A stretch of 64,000 nucleotides of DNA from Neisseria arctica (GCF_022870905.1 NZ_CP091510.1:2232001-2296000), one strand, 5' to 3'. Positions 49,675-59,665 are shown, counted from the stretch's first letter. Translations and numbers: made by a program. The notes: generated from the letters alone by a model not told the origin.

Positions 49675-50022
49675 ATGCGCTTAAACCACAAACAAGGCCG
49701 GGCGGGAGAAGACGCCGCACTGGCATTTTTACAAGCCCAAGGCTGCAAACTACTGGCGCGCAACTGGCATTGCCCTTTTGGCGAAATCGACTTGATAGTC
49801 AAAAGCGGTAACACAATTTTGTTTGTTGAAGTAAAATACCGCCAGAAGCCGACTTACGGCGGGGCTGCCCACAGCATCACGCCGTCCAAGCTGGCCAAAC
49901 TGCACCGCAGTGCGGAACATTATCTGCAAACACAGCATCTGAGCAATACGCCCTGCCGCCTGGATGCGGTCTTAATCGAAGGCAGCAACCCGCCTTTATG
50001 GGTAAAAAACCTTACAGGATAA
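49675..50022 (+). CDS. yraN: YraN-family nuclease-fold protein
   Basis: A 115-residue protein of the UPF0102 family. It has the conserved GRAGEDAALAFLQAQGCKLL start and the restriction-endonuclease-like residues in FGEIDLIV and FVEVKYR (Asp, Glu, Lys). The precise role is unknown, though the fold suggests DNA or RNA cleavage. It precedes gmhA by eight bases in a conserved rsmI/yraN/SIS/dolP neighbourhood. Confidence 0.93.
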   Translation: MRLNHKQGRAGEDAALAFLQAQGCKLLARNWHCPFGEIDLIVKSGNTILFVEVKYRQKPTYGGAAHSITPSKLAKLHRSAEHYLQTQHLSNTPCRLDAVLIEGSNPPLWVKNLTG

Positions 50023-50030
50023 TCAGTTAA

Positions 50031-50618
<588 letters not shown>

Positions 50619-50737
50619 AAGCCGCTTTAACGGCTTTACGGTTGATCGCATAGCCGTAAAACATTAAAACAACTATATCAACCTCGGCCGAAAAGGCTTC
50701 AAACCGCCGATTGATTTCTACCAGAAAGGAAGTTTGC

Positions 50738-51343
50738 ATGAATTTTCTACCGCATACCCGTAATCTGATTCTAGCCGCACTGCTAGCCACAGGCCTTAGC
50801 GGCTGTGTAGGAGCGGCACTCGGCGGCGCAGCACTCGGCGGCGCGGCAGCTATCGACCGTCGCAGTACCGGTGCACAGGCAGACGACGGCGTTATGGAAG
50901 TCCGCATCAGAAATACCGCACAAACCTATCTGCGGCAAAATAACCAAACCACGGGCTACGATCCCAAACTGGCCGTCGTGAGCTATAACCGCCATATCCT
51001 ATTGCTCGGACAAGTAGCGACCGAAGGCGAAAAACAGTTTGTCGAACAAGTCGCCCGCTCCGAACAAGCCGCCCAAGCAGTGTACAACTATATAGAAATC
51101 GCCCCTCAGGCGCGTACCTTCAACGATGTAGCCGCCGACACTTGGAATACCTCTAAAGTCCGCACCACCTTACTCGGTATTCAAGGTGTTATCCCCAGTC
51201 GCGTTAAAATTGTTACCTATGGCAACGTAACTTACGTAATGGGTATTCTCACTCCTGCCGAACAAGCTGCCGTTACCGAGAAAGTCAGCACTACCGCAGG
51301 CGTACAAAAAGTCGTTACCCTTTATGAAACATTCAACCAATAA
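50738..51343 (+). CDS. dolP: BON-domain outer-membrane lipoprotein DolP (YraP/GNA2091 type)
   Basis: A 201-residue lipoprotein that supports outer-membrane integrity. The lipobox LSGC is near residue 23 and is followed by a GAALGGAALGGAA stretch. Two BON domains follow (about 50-115 and 125-190). The start at 50738 gives a standard signal peptide; the longer frame adds nine residues. The position after gmhA matches the meningococcal antigen GNA2091 locus as I recall it. A palindrome ends the gene. Confidence 0.92.
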   Translation: MNFLPHTRNLILAALLATGLSGCVGAALGGAALGGAAAIDRRSTGAQADDGVMEVRIRNTAQTYLRQNNQTTGYDPKLAVVSYNRHILLLGQVATEGEKQFVEQVARSEQAAQAVYNYIEIAPQARTFNDVAADTWNTSKVRTTLLGIQGVIPSRVKIVTYGNVTYVMGILTPAEQAAVTEKVSTTAGVQKVVTLYETFNQ

Positions 51344-51351
51344 ATAATATC

Positions 51352-51380
51352 AAGGCCGTCTGAAACCTTCAGACGGCCTG
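51352..51380 (+). terminator. AG-type uptake-sequence palindrome after dolP
   Basis: Copies at 51353-51364 and 51368-51379 are separated by only three bases, giving a tight hairpin. Confidence 0.85.
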
Positions 51381-51399
51381 CACATCATAGAGATCAATA

Positions 51400-51954
51400 A
51401 TGTCCGACCAAAAACAAACAGCTGCCAAACAGAGCTTCCGCCTTACTCCCAAACACCTGCTGCTTGCCGCGTTCATATTGGTAAGCCTTTTGGTTCTCGC
51501 CTTGGTTATCGGCGTCGCCCGTACCATGCAAACCCCTGATCAGCCCAGCACACAAAACCCAACTGCAAACAGCAATACCGTAGAAATTTTATCCCCCCGC
51601 GGAGCGCAAGATTCTGTACCGGGAACAGTCGCACCTGCCTCTACAAATCAAAACACAGCCCCTGTCGAGCAGGCAACTAATGACAGTACCGAATCTGCTA
51701 CCGAAACCTCCCAACCGCAACCAACTGCGGTAGCGCCCCAACCCCGAAACAGCGGAACAAAGCAACACCCCAAACATCGTGAACAAACCGCCGCTACCCC
51801 CGCAGAAATACCCGTTTTACCCAAAAACGTAACACCCGAACCTTTGCCTAAGGTGGAACCTAAGCCCCAACCGCAAAATCAGGCAGTCGAAAAACCGGCT
51901 CCCCGCCCCCAAACTCCGGCAAAACCTAAGGATGTTATGGACAACTTGTTTTAA
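51400..51954 (+). CDS. Proline-rich single-pass membrane protein
   Basis: A 184-residue protein with a basic N-terminus, one membrane helix (about residues 19-42) and a long P/Q/T-rich periplasmic part that ends in a short basic-acidic tail (KPKDVMDNLF). The low-complexity region resembles linkers that cross peptidoglycan, as in TonB, but the C-terminal TonB domain is missing. The gene follows dolP after a hairpin. I do not recognise a family; the function is open. Confidence 0.75.
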   Translation: MSDQKQTAAKQSFRLTPKHLLLAAFILVSLLVLALVIGVARTMQTPDQPSTQNPTANSNTVEILSPRGAQDSVPGTVAPASTNQNTAPVEQATNDSTESATETSQPQPTAVAPQPRNSGTKQHPKHREQTAATPAEIPVLPKNVTPEPLPKVEPKPQPQNQAVEKPAPRPQTPAKPKDVMDNLF

Positions 51955-52038
51955 AGTCCTTGCAGGTGGGGAGTAACCCTCCGCACGGCATTTAAAAACA
52001 TACCACACCAAATTTGTTTACCTTTCATCATTGAAAAC

Positions 52039-52077
52039 AAAATGCCGTCTGAAAATTAAATTTTCAGACGGCATTTT
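52039..52077. terminator. AT-type uptake-sequence palindrome between convergent genes
   Basis: Copies at 52042-52053 and 52063-52074, extended by A/T pairs, between the proline-rich gene and ispA. Confidence 0.88.
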
Positions 52078-52117
52078 CTCGCCACAAACCGTTTGGGCTG
52101 ATACAAAAATAAAGCGT

Positions 52118-53011
52118 TTAATGCTTACGCGCCGTAACAAATTCGGCCAACCCGCGCAAACGGGCAGCTGCCTCGCCAAACGGCTGCAATAATGCAACTG
52201 CCTCGGCAACCAAAGTTTCCGCATACGCGCGCGCCTCGACCAGTCCCATCAGCTTCACATAAGTCGGCTTATCGGCATCCGCATCTTTACCTGCCGTTTT
52301 ACCCAATGTAACGGTATCGGCCTCACAATCGAGCACATCGTCTATTACTTGAAATGCCAAACCGAGTTTTTGCGCGTACTCGTCCAAACGCGCCAAGGCG
52401 GCATCATCTAAATCCGGGCAGGAAAGCGCACCCAGTGCCACCGCGGCACGAATCAGCGCACCGGTTTTCAAACCGTGCATTTGTTCTAATTGGGTTTGGT
52501 TCATCTCTTTGCCAACATTGGCCAAGTCAATCGCTTGGCCGCCCGCCATACCTAAGCTGCCCGAAGCTTTCGCCAACACGGCAACCATTTGCAGCTGGCG
52601 GGCAGGTGCCAAGCCGCTTGGGCGGCTCAATACCTCAAATGCCTGGGTTTGCAACGCATCACCCACCAAAAGTGCGGTTGCTTCATCATATTGCACGTGG
52701 CAGGTCGGCTTGCCACGGCGGAGGCTGTCATTATCCATCGCCGGCATATCGTCATGCACCAACGAGTACACATGAATCATCTCGACGGCAGCCAGTGCAT
52801 GCGCCAATGCCGTTTCATCAGCCTCGCCCAGTTCGGCAGCCGCCAACACCAGCAAGGGTCTCAATCGTTTGCCGCCACCCAATGTCACATAACGCATCGC
52901 CTCATGCAGCCGGGCAGGTGTCTGGCTCTCGTCGGGCAGCAAACGCGACAACACCAGCTCCGTCTGCGCTTGGGCTTTCTGCTGCCAGCTTTTCAAATCA
53001 TTCGCTTGCAT
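52118..53011 (-). CDS. ispA: Farnesyl diphosphate synthase (short-chain polyprenyl synthase)
   Basis: Condenses IPP with DMAPP/GPP to farnesyl diphosphate, the precursor used by UppS. It is 297 residues. The first aspartate-rich motif is DDMPAMDND (about 91-99), preceded by [14 protein letters not shown], and the second is DDVLDCEAD at about 222-230. The start overlaps the xseB stop by 14 bases, a common pairing. In many bacteria dxs follows, but here the operon ends. Confidence 0.95.
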   Translation of the reverse strand: MQANDLKSWQQKAQAQTELVLSRLLPDESQTPARLHEAMRYVTLGGGKRLRPLLVLAAAELGEADETALAHALAAVEMIHVYSLVHDDMPAMDNDSLRRGKPTCHVQYDEATALLVGDALQTQAFEVLSRPSGLAPARQLQMVAVLAKASGSLGMAGGQAIDLANVGKEMNQTQLEQMHGLKTGALIRAAVALGALSCPDLDDAALARLDEYAQKLGLAFQVIDDVLDCEADTVTLGKTAGKDADADKPTYVKLMGLVEARAYAETLVAEAVALLQPFGEAAARLRGLAEFVTARKH

Positions 53012-53222
53012 CTAAGCTCAACTCCTTTAGCTCGCCCGCATCCAAAACTTGTAATTTTTGCTCGACTTCAGCCAACTTCTGCTGGCAATACTGCACCAGT
53101 TCTTTACCTTCCTGATAGGCCGCCAACGCTTCTTCCAGCGGCATTTCACTGCTTTGCATGGCCTGGGTCAGGCTTTCCAAACGTTTGAGTGCTTCTTCGA
53201 ATGATTTGGGTGCTTTTTTCAT
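52998..53222 (-). CDS. xseB: Exodeoxyribonuclease VII small subunit
   Basis: Binds XseA to form exonuclease VII for single-stranded DNA. It is 74 residues from the ATG at 53222 ([18 protein letters not shown]), which fits the family better than the upstream start that adds 11 residues. Two helices with the [22 protein letters not shown] core are clear. xseA is not in the window. Confidence 0.94.
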   Translation of the reverse strand: MKKAPKSFEEALKRLESLTQAMQSSEMPLEEALAAYQEGKELVQYCQQKLAEVEQKLQVLDAGELKELSLDASE

Positions 53223-53276
53223 ATGTTCGGACAGTCGTTCTGATAAAGTGTCCATTGTAGCATTTTTCAGTTGCGC

Positions 53277-53308
53277 CAGGCCGTCTGAAAAGGTTTTCAG
53301 ACGGCCTT
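53277..53308. repeat. Uptake-sequence palindrome between divergent xseB and gltX
   Basis: AG-type copies at 53278-53289 and 53296-53307. Because both neighbours are transcribed away from it, it cannot be a normal terminator. It lies in the two promoter regions. Confidence 0.85.
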
Positions 53309-53356
53309 GAAGCGCATAAAATAAAAGCCTTTAGAAACCGAACCGGAATTCCAAAC

Positions 53357-54754
53357 ATGACCGTTAAAACCCGTTTTGCCCCCAGCCCCACCGGCTACCT
53401 GCATATCGGCGGCGTACGTACCGCCTTATTTTCATGGGCATTTGCCCGCAAACACAAAGGCGAATTTCTGCTGCGTATCGAAGATACCGATCTCGAACGC
53501 TCTACCGCCGAATCGGTAAATGTGATTTTAGACGGCATGAACTGGGTAGGCCTGCACTATGACAATACCGACCATGTGGTTTATCAAACACAAAATTTCG
53601 ACCGTTACAAAGCCGTAATTACCCAACTGCTCGAACAAGGCCATGCCTATCACTGCTATTGCAGCAAAGAAGAGCTGGAGGCAATGCGTGAAAAAGCCGA
53701 AAAAGAAGGCACCGCCACTTACGACCGCCGCTGGCGCCCCGAAGACGGTAAAGTATTGCCGCCGATACCCGAAGGCCGTGAACCGGTAGTACGCTTCAAA
53801 ACCCCGATTAAGGGTACTACCACATGGCACGACTTGGTTAAAGGCGAGATTTCGATTCCCAACGAAGCATTGGACGACTTAATCATCGCCCGTGCCGACG
53901 GCACGCCCACTTATAACTTCTGCGTAGTAGTCGATGATTACGACATGGGCATTACCCACGTTATCCGTGGTGATGACCACGTCAACAACACACCCAAACA
54001 AATCAACATTCTCAAAGCTTTGGGCACCACTCCGCCGCAATACGCCCACCTGCCGATGATTCTGAACGAACAAGGCAAGAAAATCTCCAAGCGCAGCGGC
54101 GATACCGTTGCCATCACCGATTTCAACCAAATGGGAATCTTGCCCGAAGCCATGCTCAACTATCTGGCCCGTCTCGGCTGGGCGCACGGTGATGATGAAT
54201 TTTTCACTATGCAACAATTTATCGAATGGTTCGAACTGAAAGACGTTTCCCCCTCGGCCAGCCGCATGGATTTGAAAAAGCTCTACTGGATTAACGGCGA
54301 ACACATCAAAACCACGCCGAACACCCGTTTGGCAGAACTCGTCGCCCCTCGCCTGGCAGTACGCGGTATCCACGAAACCGCAAAACCTGCTTTGGAAGAT
54401 GTATTGGCTTTGGTAAAAGACCGCGCCCAAGACCTCAATACGCTGGCGGACGAATGTACTTATTTCTACCGCAAAGACACTCCGGCCGAGGCAGATATTG
54501 CCAAACACTGGGATGAAGAAGCACCTGCACGGATGTTGCGCTTTGCCGAAAAGCTCGAAGGCCTGAACGAGTGGACGCCCGAAGCCATTCACGACTTGTT
54601 CAAACCTTTCTGCGAGGCCGAAAACATTAAGATGGGCAAACTCGGCATGCCGCTGCGGCTGGCCGTATGCGGTACGGCCAAAACCCCAAGCGTAGATGCC
54701 GTGTTGGCTCTAATCGGTAAAGAAGAAGTATTGCATCGCATTAGAAACAACTGA
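53357..54754 (+). CDS. gltX: Glutamyl-tRNA synthetase
   Basis: Charges tRNA-Glu. It is 465 residues with the class I HIGH motif as HIGG at 16-19 and the KMSKS motif as KKISKRSGD near residue 240. The Rossmann domain carries LLRIEDTDLERS. The C-terminal anticodon-binding domain ends normally. A wide uptake-sequence pair follows. Confidence 0.98.
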   Translation: MTVKTRFAPSPTGYLHIGGVRTALFSWAFARKHKGEFLLRIEDTDLERSTAESVNVILDGMNWVGLHYDNTDHVVYQTQNFDRYKAVITQLLEQGHAYHCYCSKEELEAMREKAEKEGTATYDRRWRPEDGKVLPPIPEGREPVVRFKTPIKGTTTWHDLVKGEISIPNEALDDLIIARADGTPTYNFCVVVDDYDMGITHVIRGDDHVNNTPKQINILKALGTTPPQYAHLPMILNEQGKKISKRSGDTVAITDFNQMGILPEAMLNYLARLGWAHGDDEFFTMQQFIEWFELKDVSPSASRMDLKKLYWINGEHIKTTPNTRLAELVAPRLAVRGIHETAKPALEDVLALVKDRAQDLNTLADECTYFYRKDTPAEADIAKHWDEEAPARMLRFAEKLEGLNEWTPEAIHDLFKPFCEAENIKMGKLGMPLRLAVCGTAKTPSVDAVLALIGKEEVLHRIRNN

Positions 54755-54767
54755 TTCTAAATGTCCC

Positions 54768-54807
54768 AGGCCGTCTGAATGCCCTCCCCGGTCTTTTCAG
54801 ACGGCCT
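54768..54807 (+). terminator. AG-type uptake-sequence pair after gltX
   Basis: Copies at 54768-54779 and 54796-54807 with a 16-base loop. Confidence 0.78.
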
Positions 54808-54837
54808 TAATTTTTCATCCGGCAAGAAAGCCCATTC

Positions 54838-55251
54838 ATGAAATTAACAACACCCCTCTTATTTGTACTACTGCCCGCCGCCATTACCGCACATGCTTTT
54901 GAAATACAACCCGGCAACTGGCAGTTTCCCCACCAAATCAGCTGGCCAAGCAGTAACGAATATGTTAAGGACACCGAAAATATGTGCATCGGCGAAACGG
55001 AAAGCCGCAACTATATCCGTACTGAAATTCAAACTCTGGAATCGGACGGCTGTACCGTATCGCAAGTCAAACAAAGTGATACGGAAGCCTCGTTTCGCGC
55101 CGTATGCGGCGATGATCTCTTCGATTTCAGCTACCGCAAACATAATTCCGACCATTTGGGTGTTACCCAAGAGATCCGCCATCAAAACGGTAAAGCCTAT
55201 ACCATACGCGGTGATATGTACCGTCAGGGCGATACTTGCGCCGACAATTGA
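54838..55251 (+). CDS. Secreted DUF3617-like protein
   Basis: A 137-residue protein with a signal peptide ending AHA (about residue 20). After it, the EIQPGNWQFP segment and a pattern of single cysteines (CIGE, DGCTV, AVCGDD, DTCADN) resemble DUF3617 proteins of unknown function. Four cysteines suggest two periplasmic disulfides. It lies between gltX and the patatin gene. The family call is tentative. Confidence 0.75.
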   Translation: MKLTTPLLFVLLPAAITAHAFEIQPGNWQFPHQISWPSSNEYVKDTENMCIGETESRNYIRTEIQTLESDGCTVSQVKQSDTEASFRAVCGDDLFDFSYRKHNSDHLGVTQEIRHQNGKAYTIRGDMYRQGDTCADN

Positions 55252-55255
55252 CCCT

Positions 55256-55305
55256 GCCATCTGAAATCTGACATTTTTTCTTTACATCATGTTTTCAGAC
55301 GGCGC
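55256..55305 (+). repeat. Decayed uptake-sequence pair after the DUF3617-like gene
   Basis: A changed copy (GCCATCTGAA at 55256-55265) faces a reverse core at 55294-55303. A weak hairpin with a long loop is possible. Confidence 0.4.
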
Positions 55306-55486
55306 AGGTGATTGTTATCCGAACAGACGCTATAATTTTGTTCTCCTAAAAAGAAATTCTAAACCTGCAAAACTGCCATGCCACAGCTTTTCCCGTCTCC
55401 GTACCAAGATACCATTTGGGAAAACTTGTAAACCACATGCCAGTATCCGAACCATCCGAACAACCTGCGAACCACCGGAAAGTACC

Positions 55487-56371
55487 ATGATGATATTTCG
55501 CACCGCCCTCCTCGCACTCACGGCCCTTACTCTAACTGCCTGCGGAACAACCCGTACTGCTCCGGACAAACCCACTACCGCCGCAAAACCCCGCGCAGTC
55601 GTCGGTCTTGCTTTGGGCGGAGGCGCATCCAAAGGCTTTGCCCATATCGGCGTGATTAAAGTATTGCAACAAAACAATATTCCCGTAGACATTGTTACCG
55701 GCACCAGTGCGGGGGCGGTTGTCGGCAGCCTGTACGCCTCGGGCATGAGCGCCGACCGTCTCGAATTAGAGGCCGAAATTTTGGAAAAAGCCGATGTCGT
55801 CGATCTGACCTTATCCACTACCGGTTTTATCCGCGGGCAAAAACTGCAAGACTACATCAACCGTAAAGTCGGTAACCGCCCGATGCAAAACCTTCCGAAA
55901 AAATTTGCCGCCGTCGCCACCGATTTGGAAACGGGCCGTATGGTTTCCTTCAACACCGGCAATACCGGCCAAGCCGTACGCGCCTCGGTGAGTATTCCGA
56001 ATGTGTTCCAACCCACGGTTATCGGCAGCCGCCGCTATGTTGACGGCGGGCTTACCGCTCCCGTACCCGTAACAGCCGCCCGCAACATGGGCGCCAACGT
56101 TGTGATTGCCGTCGATATTTCCGCCAAACCCGCCAAACTTTCCGGCTCGGGCTTTTTCGCCTATCTCGACCAAAGCCTCAACATTATGAGCACTTCCGCA
56201 CTTAACCAAGAATTGGGCAAAGCTACCGTCGTTATCAAACCAAAAGTACAGCAGTTGGGGGCTATCGGCGGTTTCGACCAAAAAACGCAAGCCATCAAAC
56301 TGGGAGAAGATGCCGCGCGAGCCGCCCTACCGCAAATCCGCGCCGCCTTGGCACGATACCAGCCTCGTTAA
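55487..56371 (+). CDS. Patatin-like phospholipase, predicted lipoprotein
   Basis: A 294-residue serine hydrolase with a lipobox (LTAC near residue 18). The patatin catalytic features are complete: oxyanion GGGASKG (about 44-50), nucleophile GTSAG (about 73-77) and the DGGLTAP aspartate at about 187. It probably acts on phospholipids at the outer membrane. The start with a GGAAAG ribosome site at 55487 is far better than the long frame from 55289. A perfect TATAAT at 55331 may be its promoter, giving a long leader. Confidence 0.9.
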   Translation: MMIFRTALLALTALTLTACGTTRTAPDKPTTAAKPRAVVGLALGGGASKGFAHIGVIKVLQQNNIPVDIVTGTSAGAVVGSLYASGMSADRLELEAEILEKADVVDLTLSTTGFIRGQKLQDYINRKVGNRPMQNLPKKFAAVATDLETGRMVSFNTGNTGQAVRASVSIPNVFQPTVIGSRRYVDGGLTAPVPVTAARNMGANVVIAVDISAKPAKLSGSGFFAYLDQSLNIMSTSALNQELGKATVVIKPKVQQLGAIGGFDQKTQAIKLGEDAARAALPQIRAALARYQPR

Positions 56372-56406
56372 GCAGCGCAAACCGATAAAAATACTCTCAT
56401 GATTTT

Positions 56407-56437
56407 CATGCCGTCTGAAAACCTTCAGACGGCATTT
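56407..56437 (+). terminator. AT-type uptake-sequence palindrome after the patatin gene
   Basis: Copies at 56408-56419 and 56424-56435 with a 4-base gap and T residues following. Confidence 0.85.
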
Positions 56438-56499
56438 TCATAGTAAAAACCGTGCAAATCCAGTACAATAGCCAGCTAAATTTTTAAGTGAATGCAATT

Positions 56500-57603
56500 A
56501 TGGAAGCCGAAGTAATCAACCAGCTCAACAACACGCTTGCCGATCTCGAGCGCCGTAGTGCCGATATCCGCGAATATATGGATTATCAAGGTAAAAAAGA
56601 CCGCCTAGAAGAAGTAATCGGCCTATCCGAAGATCCCGAACTGTGGAATGATCCGAAAAAAGCCCAAGAAATCGGTAAAGAGCGCAAAATCCTGGAAGGC
56701 ATCGTACTCACGCTGGATGCCATCGGCAGCGGTATCGAAGACAACCGCGAATTAGTAGAAATGGTAGTAGAAGAAGGCGATGACGAAGGCTTTGCCGCCA
56801 TTGTTGAAGACGTAGCCGGACTCGAAGCCAAAATGGCCGAACTTGAATTCAAGCGTATGTTCAACCAACCAGCCGACCCCAACAATTGCTTTATCGACAT
56901 TACCGCCGGCGCGGGCGGTACCGAAGCCGAAGACTGGGCAGGCATGCTGCTGCGCATGTACATGCGCTATGCCGAACGCAAGGGCTTCAAAGTAGAAGTA
57001 CTGGAACAAGACGACGGTGAAATCGCCGGTATCAACCGTGCCACCATCCGCTTGGAAGGCGAATATGCTTACGGCCTGCTGCGTACCGAAACCGGCGTAC
57101 ACCGTTTGGTTCGCTACTCTCCTTTCGATTCCAACAACAAACGCCACACTTCTTTTTCATCGGTATTCGTTTACCCTGAAGTAGACGATAGTATCGAAAT
57201 CGAAATCAACCCTGCCGACTTACGCATCGACACCTACCGCGCATCAGGAGCCGGCGGTCAGCACATTAACAAAACCGATTCCGCTGTGCGCATCACCCAC
57301 GAACCGACCGGTATTGTCGTACAGTGCCAAAACGACCGTTCTCAACACGCCAACAAAGCGGCAGCGATGGAAATGCTGCGCTCCAAACTGTTTGAGCTGG
57401 AAATGCGCAAACGCAATGAGGAAAAACAAGCACTGGAAGACGGTAAAAGCGATGTGGGTTGGGGTAGCCAAATCCGTTCGTATGTTTTGGATTCTTCACG
57501 CATCAAAGACTTGCGTACCGGTTATGAAGTCGGCAACACCAAAGCCGTACTCGACGGCGATTTGGACGGCTTTATCGAAGCCAGCCTAAAGCAAGGTGTT
57601 TGA
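56500..57603 (+). CDS. prfB: Peptide chain release factor 2
   Basis: Releases peptides at UGA and UAA. It is 367 residues from MEAEVINQ (56500), as I recall for Neisseria. The GGQ motif is in GAGGQHIN and the SPF codon-reading motif in [10 protein letters not shown]. Unlike E. coli, the frame is continuous through [17 protein letters not shown], so there is no in-frame UGA with programmed +1 frameshift. The gene itself stops with TGA. Confidence 0.97.
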   Translation: MEAEVINQLNNTLADLERRSADIREYMDYQGKKDRLEEVIGLSEDPELWNDPKKAQEIGKERKILEGIVLTLDAIGSGIEDNRELVEMVVEEGDDEGFAAIVEDVAGLEAKMAELEFKRMFNQPADPNNCFIDITAGAGGTEAEDWAGMLLRMYMRYAERKGFKVEVLEQDDGEIAGINRATIRLEGEYAYGLLRTETGVHRLVRYSPFDSNNKRHTSFSSVFVYPEVDDSIEIEINPADLRIDTYRASGAGGQHINKTDSAVRITHEPTGIVVQCQNDRSQHANKAAAMEMLRSKLFELEMRKRNEEKQALEDGKSDVGWGSQIRSYVLDSSRIKDLRTGYEVGNTKAVLDGDLDGFIEASLKQGV

Positions 57604-57624
57604 TAAACCCCGGCATACAATATG

Positions 57625-57661
57625 AAAAATGCCGTCTGAAAATTTTTCAGACGGCATTTTT
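57625..57661. terminator. AT-type uptake-sequence palindrome between convergent prfB and mrp
   Basis: Copies at 57629-57640 and 57646-57657, extended by A/T pairs into a long hairpin. Confidence 0.88.
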
Positions 57662-57677
57662 TACAGTGAAGGCAAGC

Positions 57678-58757
57678 TTATTCCACCACAATTTTAGGGA
57701 AACGGCTGCTGAAGTCACGGCCTTTATCCGCCACAGCCAAAGCAATCTGCCAAGCAGCACGAGTATAAAGCTCTGCAATCGCGGGCTGCTGCTCAAACAA
57801 AGCCTGCACCGTACCTTGATCCATTGCCTCGCGTACGGGCAGGCTCAGCGGTAACTGACCCAACAGCGGTACATTTAATTTAACCGCCAAATCCTTACCG
57901 CCATCGCTACCGAAAATGGTTTCGGCGTGACCACAATGGCTGCAAATATGCACCGACATATTTTCCAGCACTCCGAAAATCGGAATATTCACTTTTTGGA
58001 ACATATCCACCGCTTTTTTCGCATCAATCAAAGCAATATCCTGCGGTGTTGTTACCACTACCGAACCGGTTACCGGAATTTTTTGCGATAAAGTCAGCTG
58101 TACATCACCGGTACCCGGCGGCAAATCGATGAAGAGATAGTCCACATCGTCCCATTCGCTTTGAAACAACAACTGCTGTAATGCCTGGGAAAGCATAGGA
58201 CCACGCCAAACGACTGCCTGATCGGTATCTACCAAGAAACCGATAGACATCACCTGTACACCGCCTGCCGACAATACGGGCACCAACTTGCCGTTATTCT
58301 GATCGGGCTTGCCGTCTGCCACACCAAACATGGTCGGCTGGCTGGGACCGTACAAATCCGCATCCAATACACCTACGCGTGCACCCATTTTCGCCATAGC
58401 GGTAGCCAAATTGGCCGTAGTCGTCGATTTGCCTACACCGCCTTTGCCCGAAGCAACGGCAATAATATTTTTTACACCTTTAATCGTCGCAACACCAGGT
58501 TGAACCTTATGAGTGTCAATAGCGGTAGAAATACCCAAATGCAACGGCACATCACCTGCAAGCGGCAAAATAGCAGCCTCGATACGGCTGCCCAATTCTT
58601 CGGCAATATGCTCTACGGGATAACCGAAGCGCAATTGGATATACAGGCCGTCTGAATGTTCGGCAATGCTCTCAACCGCTTTTTCACTGCCGAGCGTACG
58701 GTTACTGTCTGGAATCGAGACTGCCGCTAAAGCGGCTTCGATAGCGGGAATATTCAT
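57678..58757 (-). CDS. apbC: Iron-sulfur cluster carrier protein Mrp/ApbC
   Basis: A P-loop ATPase that carries Fe-S clusters to target enzymes; complex I and other cluster proteins are likely clients. It is 359 residues with an N-terminal MIP18-like domain (about 1-80), a deviant Walker A GKGGVGKST at 104-112 and the cluster-binding CxxC (ICSHCG) at about 272. An uptake sequence lies at 58645-58656. It is divergent from the IS element and ldh. Confidence 0.96.
   Translation of the reverse strand: MNIPAIEAALAAVSIPDSNRTLGSEKAVESIAEHSDGLYIQLRFGYPVEHIAEELGSRIEAAILPLAGDVPLHLGISTAIDTHKVQPGVATIKGVKNIIAVASGKGGVGKSTTTANLATAMAKMGARVGVLDADLYGPSQPTMFGVADGKPDQNNGKLVPVLSAGGVQVMSIGFLVDTDQAVVWRGPMLSQALQQLLFQSEWDDVDYLFIDLPPGTGDVQLTLSQKIPVTGSVVVTTPQDIALIDAKKAVDMFQKVNIPIFGVLENMSVHICSHCGHAETIFGSDGGKDLAVKLNVPLLGQLPLSLPVREAMDQGTVQALFEQQPAIAELYTRAAWQIALAVADKGRDFSSRFPKIVVE
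58645..58656 (+). repeat. DNA uptake sequence inside the mrp/apbC gene
   Basis: Single AG-type copy in the 5' part of the gene, encoding HSDGL. Confidence 0.85.
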
Positions 58758-58872
58758 TTTCTTTTCTCTTAATGATGTGTTATCGGGATTTTAACAGATT
58801 GCCGCCATCTCTTCATGGCAGCTTTAACCTAATTTAAATCTTAATATCTATGGCAAAGGTATATAATTTAAA

Positions 58873-59584
58873 GGGGCTGTATTAGATTGGCAGTTATGTT
58901 ACCCTTTAAAAATGAAGATAACACACTGTAAACTATCTAAAAAGTACAAAAAAAGTTGCTTGAATTTTTTGTACTTGAGGTAACCGCCCGTTCTGCTGCC
59001 AATTTATTGGATATTAACCCCAATTCAGCAGCTCTGTTTTACCGTAAAATTCGCCAAGTCATTGCCTATCATTTAGAGCTTCAAGCTGATGAAATCTTTG
59101 ATGGTTCAATCGAGCTTGATGAGAGTTATTTTGGTGGACAACGAAAAGGCAAACGCGGTCGCGGAGCGGCTGGGAAAGTAGCGGTATTTGGTATTTTGAA
59201 ACGTCAAGGCAAGGTTTATACTGTTGTCGTTAAAAATACCAAACAAGATACTTTACTACCTGTTATTAAACGAAAAATAATGCCTGATAGCATTGTTTAT
59301 ACGGACTATTACAAAAGCTATGATGTGCTAGATGTGAGTGAATTTACGCATCACAGAATCAATCATTCAGAGCTTTTTGTCGACCGTCAAAACCATATCA
59401 ACGGTATTGAAAACTTCTGGAATCAGGCAAAGCGCGTTCTACGAAAGTACAATGGAATTGACCGAAAATCTTTCCCTTTATTCTTGAAAGAATGCGAATT
59501 TCGTTTTAACTTTGGTACACCAAAAGAGCAACTTAAAATCTTGCGAATTTGGTGTGATATTTAAGGCTAATCTAATACAGCCCC
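58873..59584 (+). mobile_element. IS1016-like insertion sequence (IS1595 family), 712 bp
   Basis: The ends are inverted repeats: GGGGCTGTATTAGATTGGC at 58873-58891 and its near-perfect complement at 59566-59584 (one mismatch in 19). The element is flanked by an 8-bp direct repeat AATTTAAA (58865-58872 and 59585-59592), the target duplication expected for IS1595. It carries one transposase gene with a frameshift near its start. It was inserted into the AT-rich gap between mrp and ldh. Intact ends and duplication indicate a fairly recent insertion. Confidence 0.95.
58912..59564 (+). pseudogene. IS1016-type transposase, frameshifted near the N-terminus
   Basis: The natural start is ATG at 58912 (MKITHCKLSKKYKK), but after a run of seven A (58948-58954) the frame ends at TAA. 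The long frame (KLLEFFVLEVTARSAANLL onward, to 59564) lies in the -1 frame. One more A would join them into a normal transposase of about 217 residues. DDE-type acidic residues are in SIELDESYFGG, VYTDYYKSYD and INGIENFWNQAKR. Either it is inactivated, or slippage on the A run makes some full-length protein. A TTG at 58956 could only give a product lacking the first 15 residues. Confidence 0.85.
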
Positions 59585-59665
59585 AATTTAAAAGTTACAT
59601 AAAAGATAAAAAATAAGGCATAGGCCACACAAAACAACGACAAGGATTTACGCATCTGTAACAAT

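Noticed and set aside
56488..56499. An upstream ATG that would extend prfB by four residues
   Set aside because: The family start in Neisseria is, as I recall, MEAEVINQ at 56500.
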